From the NCBI RefSeq assembly GCF_001905795.1, contig NZ_LIXJ01000019.1:1-64000 (forward strand): a stretch of DNA of 64,000 nucleotides. Reading direction: 5' to 3'. Numbering within the stretch: position 1 is the stretch's first letter; each line of letters begins with the position of its first letter. Origin of the DNA: Streptomyces sp. CB01580. Lineage in GTDB: Bacteria; Actinomycetota; Actinomycetes; Streptomycetales; Streptomycetaceae. The notes below the pieces were generated by a model that ran no database searches, was not told the DNA's origin, and worked only from the letters and a program-made list of their open reading frames with translations. Below, in pieces: positions 43,562 to 54,008 of this stretch. Both the position numbers and the translations under genes were made by a program.

Positions 43562-45097
43562 ATGGCTCAGCTGGGTTCCAGACGGACGCGCACCCTGACG
43601 ATCTCCGTCGGACTGGCACTCACGGCTTCGCTCGGCTTCCTGCCGGCGGGGGCCGCCTCCGCCGCTCCGGCGGACGCGCAGCCCTCGGCGGCGGTGTCGA
43701 CGGACGGCCCGAAGCTCTCGTACGTGGTCAACACCCGGGCCAACCACGGCACCGTCAAGCAGGTGAAGAAGGCGATAGCCGCGGCCGGTGGCACGGTGGT
43801 GACCGCCTACGAGCAGATCGGCGTGATCGTCGTCCACTCGCAGAACCCGGACTTCGCCAAGACGATCCGCCGTGCCAAGGGCGTCGACTCGGCGGGAGCC
43901 ACCCGCACCAACCCCATCGTTCCGCAGGCCACCACGGACACCGGGGCCGAGCAGCCGCTCACCGCCGCGCAGGCCGAGGCCGCGGCGGCGGAGGCGACCG
44001 CCGGGCAGGACCCGATGGAGCCGCTGCAGTGGGACCTGCCCGCCATCAAGGCGGACCAGGCGCACCGCATATCGCTGGGCAGCAGCAAGGTCACGGTCGG
44101 TGTCATCGACACGGGCGTGGACGACACCCACCCCGACCTGGCACCGAACTTCGACCGCGGGGCCTCGGCCAGCTGCGTGTCCGGGGCGCCGGACACGTCG
44201 GACGGCGCCTGGCGTCCGAAGACCGGGGAGAGCGACCACGGCACGCACGTGGCGGGCACCGTCGCCGCCGCGAAGAACGGCGTCGGGATCACGGGCGTCG
44301 CGCCGGGCGTGAAGGTCGCCGGCATCAAGGTGGCGAACCCGGACGGCTTCTTCTACACCGAGTCGATCGTCTGCGGCTTCGTCTGGGCCGCCGAGAACGG
44401 GATCGACGTCACCAACAACAGCTATTATACCGACCCCTGGATGTTCAACTGCAAGGACGACCTCGACCAGGGCGCGCTGGTCGAGGCCGTCGCCCGCGCC
44501 AGCCGCTACGCGGAGCGCAGGGGCACGGTCAACGTGGCCTCGGCCGGCAACAGTGCCTTCGACCTGGCCGCCCGCACGATCGAGGACACGACCAGCCCGA
44601 ACGACACCACGGCGGTCGGCCGGACGATCGACCCGCGCCAGTGCCTCGACATCCCGGCGATGCTGCCCGGTGTCGTGACGGTCTCGGCGACCGGTGCCAA
44701 GGGGCTGAAGTCCTCGTACTCGAACTACGGCAAGGGCATGATCGACGTCGCCGCCCCGGGCGGTGACTCGACGATCTACCAGAAGCCCGAGGCGCCCGCC
44801 ACGAGCGGTCTGATCCTGTCCACGCTGCCGGGCGGCAAGTACGGCTACAAGGCCGGTACGTCGATGGCGTCCCCGCACGTCGCGGGCGTCGCGGCGCTGA
44901 TCAAGTCCAAGCACCCGTACGCCTCGGCGGCCGCGGTGAAGGCGCTCCTGGCGGTCGAGGCCGACGCCACCGCGTGCGGCGCGCCGTACGACATCGACGG
45001 CGACGGCGAGATCGACGCCGTGTGCGAGGGCGGCAAGAAGGACAACGGCTTCTACGGGGCCGGAATCGTCAACGCGCTGAACGCGGTCCGCTGGTAG
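43562..45097 (+). CDS. secreted S8 family serine peptidase (subtilase)
   Basis: 511 residues. The signal peptide is about 1-36 (RRTRTLTISVGLALTASLGF, then PAGAASAAPA), followed by an inhibitor-I9-like propeptide to about 150. The subtilisin triad is intact: D183 in GVIDTGVDD, H226 in SDHGTHVAGT and S434 in AGTSMASPHVAG, with oxyanion Asn330 in ASAGN. The C-terminus contains DIDGDGEIDAVC, a calcium-loop-like segment with a Cys pair. It is probably an extracellular protease. A strong hairpin follows. Confidence 0.95.
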   Translation: MAQLGSRRTRTLTISVGLALTASLGFLPAGAASAAPADAQPSAAVSTDGPKLSYVVNTRANHGTVKQVKKAIAAAGGTVVTAYEQIGVIVVHSQNPDFAKTIRRAKGVDSAGATRTNPIVPQATTDTGAEQPLTAAQAEAAAAEATAGQDPMEPLQWDLPAIKADQAHRISLGSSKVTVGVIDTGVDDTHPDLAPNFDRGASASCVSGAPDTSDGAWRPKTGESDHGTHVAGTVAAAKNGVGITGVAPGVKVAGIKVANPDGFFYTESIVCGFVWAAENGIDVTNNSYYTDPWMFNCKDDLDQGALVEAVARASRYAERRGTVNVASAGNSAFDLAARTIEDTTSPNDTTAVGRTIDPRQCLDIPAMLPGVVTVSATGAKGLKSSYSNYGKGMIDVAAPGGDSTIYQKPEAPATSGLILSTLPGGKYGYKAGTSMASPHVAGVAALIKSKHPYASAAAVKALLAVEADATACGAPYDIDGDGEIDAVCEGGKKDNGFYGAGIVNALNAVRW

Positions 45098-45114
45098 CGA
45101 CAGCGAGGATCCCG

Positions 45115-45142
45115 GGGCGGCGGCCGGCACCGGCCGCCGCCC
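45115..45142. terminator. terminator after the subtilase gene
   Basis: GGGCGGCGGCCGG (45115-45127) and CCGGCCGCCGCCC (45130-45142) form a perfect 13-bp stem with a 2-nt loop, 40 bp before the CoA-transferase start. Confidence 0.82.
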
Positions 45143-45182
45143 TCCCTTCCCGGCCGGTGGCACTCGGTGCCATAGTGCGGAG

Positions 45183-46616
45183 ATGAGTGACGCACACGTG
45201 TCCGGGACGCGGCAGGCATGGGCGGCGCTGGGCGGGGACCCCGCGCTCCTCCCGCACCTCGTGACGGGCGGCCCGGCGGGGCTGCTGCCCGCCCGGCTGC
45301 CGGTCATGGAGCTGGCCCGTTCCTCGGTCGCGGTCTGTTCGCTGGCCGCCGCCGAACTGGCCGCGCTCCGCGCCGCGCGCCCCGTGCCCCGGGTCCGGGT
45401 CGACGACGGCGCGGTCGCCACGGCGTTCACCAGCGAACGCCATCTGCGGATCGACGGGCGCGCGCCGACCTCCTTCGCCCCGTTGTCCCGGTTCTGGCGC
45501 ACGGCGGACGGCTGGGTCCGTACGCACGCCAACTACCCGCACCACCGGGCCCGGTTGCTCGGCACGCTGGGCCTGCCCGAGGACATCCCGGATCCGGCCG
45601 CCGCGGACGCCGTCGCCGCCTCGTTCGCCGGACGCCGGGGCGACGAGATCGAGGAGACCGTGTACGCGGCGGGCGGCCTGGCCGTCGCCGCCCGTACGCC
45701 CGGCGAGTGGGCCGCCGGTCCCCGGGGCGCCGCGGTCCGGGACACGCCGCTGGTGGACCGGGTCCGCCTCGACGACGCGCCGGTGCGCCGCACCGCGCCG
45801 CTCACCGGTGAGAGCCCCCTGCTGCCCCTGGCCGGGCTGCGCGTGCTGGACCTGACCAGGGTGATCGCGGGCCCCGTCGCCACCCGTACGCTCGCACTGC
45901 TCGGCGCGGACGTGCTGCGCATCGACGCCCCGAAGCTGCCGGAGAGCCCGGACGCGCACAGCGACACCGGTTTCGGGAAGCGGTCCGTGGACCTGGACCT
46001 CGCCGACCGCCGCGGCGCGGACGTCTTCGACGAGCTGCTGGCCGGCGCGGACGTGGTGGTCATCGGCTACCGGCCCGGTTCGGTCGAGCGGTTCGGGCTG
46101 ACTCCCGAGTCGCTGGCCGCCCGCAGGCCGGGGGTGGTGATCGGCAGGCTCTCGGCGTGGGGGCACGGTCCGTGGGCCGGGCGGCGCGGCTTCGACAGCC
46201 TGGTGCAGGTGGCGACCGGCATCGCCTCGGTCGAGGCCCCGGACGGGGCGGAGCACCCACCGGGCGCGCTGCCCGCCCAGGCACTGGACCACGGCACGGG
46301 CTACCTGCTGGCCGCCGCCGTACTGCGCGCGTTGACCGGACAGCACGAGGAGGGCGGCTCCCGGCTGGTCACCCTCTCGCTCGCCCGTACCGCCGCGTGG
46401 CTGCTCGACGAACTGCCCGCGGCCCCCCGGCCCGGGACCCGCGACGGAGCGGCGGATCCGTACGACCCGGAGAAGTGGCTGACGGAGACGGACGGTCCGC
46501 TCGGCCGCCTGCGTCACGTCCTGCCGCCGGTCGGCTTCGACGGTTCGCCCGCCGACTGGTCGCGCCCGCCCGGCCCGCTGGGCTCGGACGCGCCGGTCTG
46601 GCTCGGCGCGGGCTGA
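45183..46616 (+). CDS. CaiB/BaiF (family III) CoA-transferase-like protein
   Basis: 477 residues. Family III CoA-transferase features occur mainly in the C-terminal half: LLPLAGLRVLDLTRVIAGPVATRTLALLGAD, GKRSVDLDLADRRGADVFDELL, VVVIGYRPGSVERFGL and a GFDSLVQVATGIA segment. The N-terminal half is a shorter related module, suggesting an internally duplicated layout. The usual catalytic Asp after the first conserved block cannot be fixed with confidence. Substrate unknown. Monocistronic, between two hairpins or convergent genes. Confidence 0.88.
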   Translation: MSDAHVSGTRQAWAALGGDPALLPHLVTGGPAGLLPARLPVMELARSSVAVCSLAAAELAALRAARPVPRVRVDDGAVATAFTSERHLRIDGRAPTSFAPLSRFWRTADGWVRTHANYPHHRARLLGTLGLPEDIPDPAAADAVAASFAGRRGDEIEETVYAAGGLAVAARTPGEWAAGPRGAAVRDTPLVDRVRLDDAPVRRTAPLTGESPLLPLAGLRVLDLTRVIAGPVATRTLALLGADVLRIDAPKLPESPDAHSDTGFGKRSVDLDLADRRGADVFDELLAGADVVVIGYRPGSVERFGLTPESLAARRPGVVIGRLSAWGHGPWAGRRGFDSLVQVATGIASVEAPDGAEHPPGALPAQALDHGTGYLLAAAVLRALTGQHEEGGSRLVTLSLARTAAWLLDELPAAPRPGTRDGAADPYDPEKWLTETDGPLGRLRHVLPPVGFDGSPADWSRPPGPLGSDAPVWLGAG

Positions 46617-46674
46617 ACGGGCCGTACGCGTCCACGTGTCGTTCACCCACCGCCCGGCGTCCCCGGTGGCGGGG

Positions 46675-47363
46675 TCACGGCCGCGGGGTCCCCGGCGCGA
46701 GGGGGACGGCCGAGGCGCGTGCCCACGGCCGCGTCCCGGGCGAGAGCGCCCCGCCCGCGAGCAGGAACTGCGCGGCGATGTACGTGAGCATGATCCAGAA
46801 GCCGTGGGCGGGCAGGCGCGGCGCGTCGGCGACCCCGACGGCGATGAGCGCGTCGGAGAGCAGGAAGAGCGCCCCGCCGACGGCCGCGTACCGGCCGAGG
46901 ACACCGGCGCGGTAGGCCACGGCCGTGAGCAGCAGGCTGTAGCCGACCATCGGGATCCGCAGGTCGGCGGGGAGCCCCGGCCAGAGCAGCACGAGGGCGA
47001 CGGTCAGCACGACGGCGTACGCGACCGCGGCGGACGGCGAACTCCGGGCGCGTCCGAACAGCCACAGGTAGCAGACGTGTCCGACGGCGAAGGAGCCCAT
47101 CCCGAGGAGGAAGGCGGTGTCGGAGTCGGCCATCAGCAGCACGTCGCCGCCCCAGCCGAACAGCAGCGCCGCGACGAGCAGCCGGGGGCCGCGCCGGACC
47201 GCGGCGTACCCGGCCAGCAGCGGCATCAGCAGCGGCTTGGCGACGAGGCCGGCGACCGGGATGCCGGCGAGCACGGCGACGAGGTCGACGGCCGCGGCCA
47301 CCAGGAAGGCGGTGAGCAGCGCGCGGGCGAGACGTTCCCGGCGGTCCGTTCCGATGTCGGCGC

Positions 47364-47367
<4 letters not shown>
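46675..47367 (-). CDS. YhhN family (lysoplasmalogenase-like) membrane protein
   Basis: 230 residues, about eight membrane helices. YhhN/TMEM86 pattern: LVAKPLLMPLLAGYAA, LLFGWGGDVLLM, FLLGMGSFAVGHVCYLWLF and GGALFLLSDALIA. Animal TMEM86B members hydrolyse lysoplasmalogen; the bacterial role is unproven. Its ATG overlaps the stop of the sterol-desaturase-like gene (ATGA), so the two are co-translated and may act on the same lipids. Confidence 0.9.
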
Positions 47368-48320
<953 letters not shown>

Positions 48321-48359
48321 GCCAGCACCGTAGAGCCGCACGTCGCCGAGGACCAGACG

Positions 48360-48417
48360 TTGTTACCAACAAGTATGCGAGACACGATGTCAACAGTCTT
48401 TGGTGGCTTCCACCAAA
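48360..48417. promoter_or_regulatory. two inverted repeats in the divergent desaturase/NACHT promoter
   Basis: TTGTT-ACC-AACAA (48360-48372) and a perfect TTTGGTGG-CTT-CCACCAAA (48399-48417) lie in the only AT-rich part of a 170-bp divergent spacer. They look like operators; the larger one is 73 bp before the NACHT start codon. No regulator gene is adjacent. Confidence 0.6.
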
Positions 48418-48490
48418 TCCTCCGTCACTCCCGTCGGCGCGGGCGTCGTACGATCCCTGTGAACGGAACCACCTCGGGGGAGGAACTGCC

Positions 48491-51400
48491 ATGCAGGGTT
48501 TGGACGTTGCGGTGCTCCGGCTGGCCACGACGGTGGCCGGCGCGGTCGCCAGGTCGTTGGTGCGGCCGAGGACCGGCGCGGGGCTGGTCCCCGATCCGGT
48601 GCGCCCACTCCCCCGCCCGGCGAAGCCGGACCGCCTGGCGAAGGTGCTCGGGAAGCGTCTGACGGAGTCGTACGCGGATCTCCCCGAGCACGAGCGGCTG
48701 GCCGCCGTGGACGCGGTACGGGACGCGTTCGCGGCGGCGGGCGGGCTGACGGCGGACCGGCTGTTCGCACTGGACCTGGATCCGGCACGGCTGCGCGCCG
48801 AACTGCCGGTGCCCGCCGCGGGCCTCGGGGAGCGCGCGAGCGACCTGTACGAGGAACTGCTGGGCCGGTGCTGCGAGCACGTCGTGGAGCAGTTGACCGC
48901 CGAGCCGTCGTTCGCGGCGCGGGCGGCGGTGGAGCAGGTCCGTTCGGCCGCGCGGACGAGGGAGCTGATGGAGGACGTCCGTTCCCGGACGGGTCCGCGC
49001 CCGGAGGCGGCGGCCCTGGACTTCGAGCAGCGGTACGCGGACTTCGTGGCCGTCACGCACAGCCGGATGGGACTGTTCGGGCTGACGCTGGGGCGCTCGG
49101 CGGGCGAATGGCCGCTGGAGACGGCCTACATCGGCCTGACGGTGAGTTCCCACGACTCCTCCGGCCCGCAGTGGTGGGAACTGCCCGCCCCGGACCGGGT
49201 GACGGTCAGGGTCGAACAGGCGCTCGCGGACACCAGCCGGCTGCTGCTGCGCGGGCCCGCGGGTTCCGGGAAGAGCACGCTGGTGCAGTGGCTGGCGGTG
49301 AACGCCGCGCGCCGCACCTTCGCCGACGGGCTCGCGGACTGGAACCGCTGCGTGCCCTTCGTCCTGCGGCTGCGCGCCTTCACCTCGTACGAGTCCCTGC
49401 CCGTGCCCGACGACTTCCTGCGCGCGACCGGCGTCCCGCTGCACGGCGCGGCGCCCCCGGGCTGGGCGGACCGGCTGCTGGCCGAGGGCCGGGCGCTGGT
49501 CCTGGTGGACGGGGTGGACGAGGTCCCGATGCGACTGCGCAACCGGACCGAGCGCTGGCTCAAGGACCTGATCGCGGCCTATCCGCAGGCCCGCTACGTG
49601 GTGACGACCCGGCCCTCCGCCGTCCCGGACGGCTGGCTGGACCGACAGGGCTTCGTCGCGCACTCCCTGCAGCCGATGGAACGGGAGGACATCCGCTCCT
49701 TCATCGGGCACTGGCACGACGCGGCACGGACGGAGTGCCCGTCCGGGGACGAGCGGACGAGGCTCGACACGTACGAGGAGGCGCTGCGCCGGGCGGTCGG
49801 GACGCGCCGGGACCTGGGCCGGCTGGCGACGAACCCGCTGATGTGCGCGCTGCTGTGCGCCCTCAACCGGGACCGGCGGATGCAGCTCCCGCGCGCCCGC
49901 AAGGAGTTGTACGACGCCGCGCTGGACATGCTGCTGGTCCGCCGGGACACCGAGCGCGAGATCGTGGGTGTGGAGGGCGTCGACCTGACCCGCGAGGAGC
50001 AGACGGCGCTGTTGCAGCGGCTGGCGTACTGGCTGATCCGCAACGGCCGGCTGGAGGCGGACCGCGCGCAGGCGGTGGCACTGCTCGGGGACTGGCTGCG
50101 GGCCATGCCGCAGGTGCGGGGCACGGCGGAGCAGGTGTTCTCGCACCTGCTGATCCGCAGCGGTCTGCTGCGCGAACCGGCCCCGGGCGCCGTGGACTTC
50201 GTGCACCGGACGTTCCTGGACCACCTGGGCGCGAAGGCGGCTGTGGAGGCCCGGGACTTCGGGGTGCTGGTGCGCAACGCGCACGACGACGGCTGGGACG
50301 ACGTGGTGCAGATGGCCGTGGGGCACGCCCGGGTGGACGAACGGAGCGAGCTCCTGCGCGGGTTGCTGCGCCGTGCGGACCGGGACCCCGACCTCGGCCA
50401 CCGGCTGGTGCTGCTCGCGGCGGCGAGCCTGGAGCACGCCCCGGAGCTGGAACCGGACGTCCGGCAGGAGGTGGAGCGCCGGACCGCGAAACTGCTGCCG
50501 CCGGCCACTCCGGAGGACACCGATGCGCTCGCGAAGGTCGGTGAACTGGTGCTGGGACTGCTGCCGGGCCCGGACGAGGTGAACGAGCGCGAGGCGGCCG
50601 AGATCGTGCGGACGGCGGCGGAGATCAAGGGTGACGCGGCCTACGAGGTCATCGGCCGCTTCCGGTCGGACGACCGGTTCCTGGTGGCTGACGCCCTCTC
50701 CGATGCGTGGAGTTCCTTCGACGCGGAGACCTACGCGCGCGAGATCCTGGCTGACCGGTCCTGGGACTCCGGACCGCGTGTCTACGTACGGACCGAGGCC
50801 CAGCTGGCCGCGCTGCGTCACATCCCCACCGTGCGAGGCGTGCATGTCCAGGGAGATCACGCATGCTTCCCGGACGTCACCTCCCGGACGGATGTGGAAC
50901 GGCTGTTCGTCTTCCGCAACCAGGCCCTCGACGAGCTGAGTCACATCGCGGCCATGCCCCGGCTGCGCGAGGTGGGCCTCAGCATGTGCCCGCGGATCAG
51001 GGAACTCGGTCCGCTGGCCCGCCCCGGTCTGGAATGGCTCTCCCTGGTCGAACTGCATCCGGACCTGGACCCCGGCCCCCTGCGCGACATGCCCGATCTG
51101 CGCAGACTCACCCTGGGGCACGCCCCCCTCATCGAGTGCATCGGCGAACTTCCCGTCGGCCGACGGATCACCAACCTGACGCTTCGCATCCAGAACCGGC
51201 CCATGCGCCTGGAGGGACTGGAGCGCTGGACCGCCCTGCGCACACTGTCCCTCTGGGACAACACGCATCTGCTCCAGCTCACCGGTGCGCCGCCACTCGC
51301 CGGCCTGGAATCGCTCATGCTGAATCGGCTGTCACCGCTCGACCTCCGACTGCTGTCACCGCTCACCGGACTGCGCACGCTGAGCCTGTCCGGGTGCGAG

Positions 51401-51589
51401 GTACCCGACGGCCTGGGCCCCCTGCGCGAGCTGCCCCGCCTCACCTCCCTCGACCTGACGTCACTGTCCGGCCCCGTCGACCTGTCCCCGCTGAGCGATC
51501 AAAACGAGCTGACCATCACTCTCTCGCACCACACCCGGGCCGTCGGCACCGAACTCTTCCCGCCGGAGCGCATCGTCCGGCGTGCCTGA
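48491..51589 (+). CDS. NACHT NTPase with leucine-rich C-terminus (bacterial NLR-like)
   Basis: 1032 residues. An N-terminal helical region (about 40-165, ESYADLPEHERLAAVDAVRDA) precedes the NACHT/STAND ATPase: Walker A GPAGSGKSTLVQWLA (255-262), Walker B ALVLVDGVDEVP (336-344, with the double acidic DxxDE), TTRPSAVPDGW (sensor 1) and LATNPLMCALLCAL. A winged-helix region follows (VDFVHRTFLDHLGAKAAV), then about 250 residues of leucine-rich repeat-like sequence (LREVGLSMCPRI, LEWLSLVELHPDL, LRTLSLWDN). This is the layout of bNACHT anti-phage proteins, but no effector enzyme domain is recognisable. GGGGGAGGAA precedes the ATG. Confidence 0.9.
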   Translation: MQGLDVAVLRLATTVAGAVARSLVRPRTGAGLVPDPVRPLPRPAKPDRLAKVLGKRLTESYADLPEHERLAAVDAVRDAFAAAGGLTADRLFALDLDPARLRAELPVPAAGLGERASDLYEELLGRCCEHVVEQLTAEPSFAARAAVEQVRSAARTRELMEDVRSRTGPRPEAAALDFEQRYADFVAVTHSRMGLFGLTLGRSAGEWPLETAYIGLTVSSHDSSGPQWWELPAPDRVTVRVEQALADTSRLLLRGPAGSGKSTLVQWLAVNAARRTFADGLADWNRCVPFVLRLRAFTSYESLPVPDDFLRATGVPLHGAAPPGWADRLLAEGRALVLVDGVDEVPMRLRNRTERWLKDLIAAYPQARYVVTTRPSAVPDGWLDRQGFVAHSLQPMEREDIRSFIGHWHDAARTECPSGDERTRLDTYEEALRRAVGTRRDLGRLATNPLMCALLCALNRDRRMQLPRARKELYDAALDMLLVRRDTEREIVGVEGVDLTREEQTALLQRLAYWLIRNGRLEADRAQAVALLGDWLRAMPQVRGTAEQVFSHLLIRSGLLREPAPGAVDFVHRTFLDHLGAKAAVEARDFGVLVRNAHDDGWDDVVQMAVGHARVDERSELLRGLLRRADRDPDLGHRLVLLAAASLEHAPELEPDVRQEVERRTAKLLPPATPEDTDALAKVGELVLGLLPGPDEVNEREAAEIVRTAAEIKGDAAYEVIGRFRSDDRFLVADALSDAWSSFDAETYAREILADRSWDSGPRVYVRTEAQLAALRHIPTVRGVHVQGDHACFPDVTSRTDVERLFVFRNQALDELSHIAAMPRLREVGLSMCPRIRELGPLARPGLEWLSLVELHPDLDPGPLRDMPDLRRLTLGHAPLIECIGELPVGRRITNLTLRIQNRPMRLEGLERWTALRTLSLWDNTHLLQLTGAPPLAGLESLMLNRLSPLDLRLLSPLTGLRTLSLSGCEVPDGLGPLRELPRLTSLDLTSLSGPVDLSPLSDQNELTITLSHHTRAVGTELFPPERIVRRA

Positions 51590-51669
51590 GTCCGGAACGC
51601 ACGCATCGGGCAGCTCTCAGGCGGACCGGAGGAATCAGGCGTACCGGAGGAACACCGGGCGCAGCCCGG

Positions 51670-51706
51670 CCATGGGCGCATTGCCCGGTACGCCGGGCGC
51701 CCATGG
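51670..51706. terminator. hairpin between NACHT and VIT-family genes
   Basis: CCATGGGCGC (51670-51679) pairs with GCGCCCATGG (51697-51706); a smaller CCGG-TACG-CCGG hairpin sits in the loop. The genes on either side are convergent. Confidence 0.65.
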
Positions 51707-51711
51707 CGCCC

Positions 51712-52425
51712 CTACACCCCCACCGCCCCCAGCAGCTCTCCCGCCGCATAGGTGACCGCCATCGCCAGCGCTCCCCCGCCCATGTTCCTCGCCACCGCCG
51801 GCCACGGGGCCGCGTCGCCCAGGCGGGCGCTCCACCAGCCCGTCAGCGCCAGGGCCGCGAGCACCGAGAGCACGGTCACGAGCAGGCGCAGCGACGCGGG
51901 CGGCAGCACGATCGCCAGCAGGGGCAGCAGCGCGCCCACCGTGAACGCCAGGAAGCTCGCGCCCGCCGCGTGCCACGGGTTCGTCAGCTCGTCCGGGTTG
52001 ATGCCGAGTTCCACCTCCGCGTGGGCGCGCAGCGCGTCGCGGGCGGTGAGCTGGAGGGCGGCCTCGCGGGCGACCTCGTGGCTCAGCCCCTTGTCCTCCA
52101 ACAGGCCGGTGAGCTCGACCAGTTCCGCCTCGGGAGCCTCTGCGAGCTCGTACTTCTCGGTGGCCAGCGCGGCCCGTTCCGAGTCGCGCTGGGTGGAGAC
52201 CGACACGTACTCGCCCGCCGCCATCGACATGGAACCGGCCAGCAGCCCGGCCAGACCCGCCGTGAGCAGGGTGCCCCTGTCGCCGGTGGCGCCGGCCACG
52301 CCGACGACGAGTCCCGCGGTGGAGACGATGCCGTCGTTGGCGCCGAGGACCGCGGCGCGCAGCCAGTTCAGCCGGGCGCCGAGCCCGTTGCCGTGCGGTT
52401 CGTCATGCGTCCGGATATCCGTCAT
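51712..52425 (-). CDS. VIT1/CCC1 family iron/manganese transporter
   Basis: 237 residues, five helices. VIT-family signature: NWLRAAVLGANDGIVSTAGLVVGVAGA, GSMSMAAGEYVSVSTQRDSE in helix 2 and after, a Glu-rich cytosolic metal-binding loop (about 85-130, ELAEAPEAELVELTG) and FTVGALLPLLAIVLP. The family exports or stores divalent metals, mainly Fe2+ and Mn2+. It is convergent with the NACHT gene; the proximity appears incidental. Confidence 0.93.
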   Translation of the reverse strand: MTDIRTHDEPHGNGLGARLNWLRAAVLGANDGIVSTAGLVVGVAGATGDRGTLLTAGLAGLLAGSMSMAAGEYVSVSTQRDSERAALATEKYELAEAPEAELVELTGLLEDKGLSHEVAREAALQLTARDALRAHAEVELGINPDELTNPWHAAGASFLAFTVGALLPLLAIVLPPASLRLLVTVLSVLAALALTGWWSARLGDAAPWPAVARNMGGGALAMAVTYAAGELLGAVGV

Positions 52426-52686
52426 CGGGGGATGGTCTCACCCCGCCCGGCCGCCGGTCGCGCACCGACCCGGCCCGCCGTCGCGGAACCCGGGCGGTCT
52501 TCGGACGTCCGGGAACGGGCGGGGCCGCGTCGTACCCGCCGGAACCGATGTGCGGACTCCGGGAAAGAGCCTGCTCACGGGCGCGGGAGAGGGCACGTCC
52601 GCCGGGGCCGGAGACGGCCGGAACAGGGGCGGCGGGGCACGGCCGGAATAGGAGACTGTCAGTCGCGGCCCGTATTCTCTGTGACC
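52426..52686. other. 261-bp divergent spacer
   Basis: GC-rich and non-coding. It should hold the promoters of the VIT-family and exonuclease genes. I see no clear operator, RNA or small gene. Confidence 0.3.
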
Positions 52687-53679
52687 ATGCTCGACGACCG
52701 CCAGACCGCAGCACCGTGGCCGACCGCGTACCCCCGGGGGTACGCGGTCGTCGACGTGGAGACCACCGGCCTCGCCCGCGACGACCGGATAGTCTCCGCC
52801 GCCGTCTACCGTCTGGACGAGCAGGGCGACGTCGAGGACCACTGGTACACCCTCGTCAACCCGCAGCGTGATCCCGGCCCCGTCTGGATCCACGGACTGA
52901 CCAGCGATGTCCTCGAAGGCGCCCCGCTCTTCCCGGAGATCGCCGCCCAGCTGTCCGAACGGCTCGCGGGCCGTGTGCTCGTCGCGCACAACGCGGCCTT
53001 CGACTGGTCGATGCTGGCCCGGGAGTACGCCCGTGCCTCGGTCACCGCCCCCGTCGAGCAGCGGCTGTGCACCATCGCGCTCGCCAAGGAACTGCGGCTG
53101 CCGCTGCCCAACCACAAACTGGAGTCGCTGGCCGCGCACTTCGGAGTCGTGCAGCGGCGCGCCCACCACGCGTTGGACGACGCCCGGGTGCTGGCCGAGG
53201 CGTTCCGGCCGAGTCTGCACGCGGCGGCGCACGGCGGGGTGCGGCTGCCGTTGCTGGAGTGCCGCCCGTTGACCGAGTGGTCGGACTCCCCGGTCACGCC
53301 CCGGATCGGCTACCAGCCCTCGTACGGGCAGAACAGCTGGCGCCCCTCGCGCAAGCGCCCGGCGTGCCCGTATCCGAACCCCGGCAGGTACGAGAAGGAC
53401 AAGCCGCTCATGCAGGGCATGCGGGTGGCGTTCTCCGGGGACACCTCCATAGACCGCGAGCTGCTGGAGGACCGCGCCGTCGAGGCCGGACTGCACGTGG
53501 CGACCAGCGTGTCCCGCCTGACGAGTCTGCTGGTGACCAACGACCCGGACGCGGCGACGTCGAAGACGGTGAAGGCCAAGTCGTTCGGCACGCCGATCCT
53601 GGACGAGAGCGCGTTCACCCATCTGCTGCGCGACGTGGCCCCCGCGGCGACGCGGCCGCACGCGCCGTCATCGGAGTGA
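52687..53679 (+). CDS. DEDDh 3'-5' exonuclease with C-terminal BRCT-like domain
   Basis: 330 residues. The exonuclease fold resembles the epsilon proofreading subunit: Exo I VVDVETTGL (D23, E25), Exo II VAHNAAFDWSML, and Exo III HHALDDARVLAEAF. The C-terminal 90 residues (GMRVAFSGDTSIDRELLEDRAVEAG, then LLVTNDP and KSFGTPILDESAF) form a BRCT-like module, as in similar actinobacterial exonucleases. It is probably a DNA-repair or proofreading accessory. The start is ATG 52687; an in-frame GTG two codons upstream is also possible. Confidence 0.92.
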   Translation: MLDDRQTAAPWPTAYPRGYAVVDVETTGLARDDRIVSAAVYRLDEQGDVEDHWYTLVNPQRDPGPVWIHGLTSDVLEGAPLFPEIAAQLSERLAGRVLVAHNAAFDWSMLAREYARASVTAPVEQRLCTIALAKELRLPLPNHKLESLAAHFGVVQRRAHHALDDARVLAEAFRPSLHAAAHGGVRLPLLECRPLTEWSDSPVTPRIGYQPSYGQNSWRPSRKRPACPYPNPGRYEKDKPLMQGMRVAFSGDTSIDRELLEDRAVEAGLHVATSVSRLTSLLVTNDPDAATSKTVKAKSFGTPILDESAFTHLLRDVAPAATRPHAPSSE

Positions 53680-53743
53680 ACCGGGGGCGACTCGCCCGTC
53701 CGCCGCTCGCCCACCGCCGCCCCCGCGTCCGACCCTGTGGCGC

Positions 53744-53977
53744 ATGGCACGTTGTGAGGTTTGCGGAAACGACTACGGCATGTCCTTCGAGGTGCACGCG
53801 CAGGGCGCGGTGCACGTCTTCGACTGCTTCGCCTGCGCCATTCACCGCATGGCACCCATCTGTGAACACTGCCGGGTCCAGATCATCGGCCAGGGCGTCG
53901 AGGTCGGCGGCCACTGGTACTGCGGCGGTCACTGCTCCCGCGCCGAGGGGAGGGTGGGCATCATCGACAAGGTCTGA
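53744..53977 (+). CDS. small Cys/His-rich zinc-ribbon protein
   Basis: 77 residues. Four Cys/His clusters are spaced like two zinc ribbons or a LIM-like unit: CEVCGNDYG, CFACAIH, CEHCRVQIIG and HWYCGGHCSR. It is probably a small metal-binding adaptor. Function unknown; no enzymatic motif. It follows the exonuclease gene by 64 bp and may be co-transcribed with it. Confidence 0.82.
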   Translation: MARCEVCGNDYGMSFEVHAQGAVHVFDCFACAIHRMAPICEHCRVQIIGQGVEVGGHWYCGGHCSRAEGRVGIIDKV

Positions 53978-54008
53978 CCACGGCCCGCCGTCCGCTCCCC
54001 TTCACCGG

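Noticed and set aside
50863..52686. Large open frame running from the NACHT gene into the exonuclease
   Set aside because: It is a GC-rich shadow frame antisense to the VIT-family gene and in another frame of the NACHT gene; only the part from 52687 has a recognisable domain.
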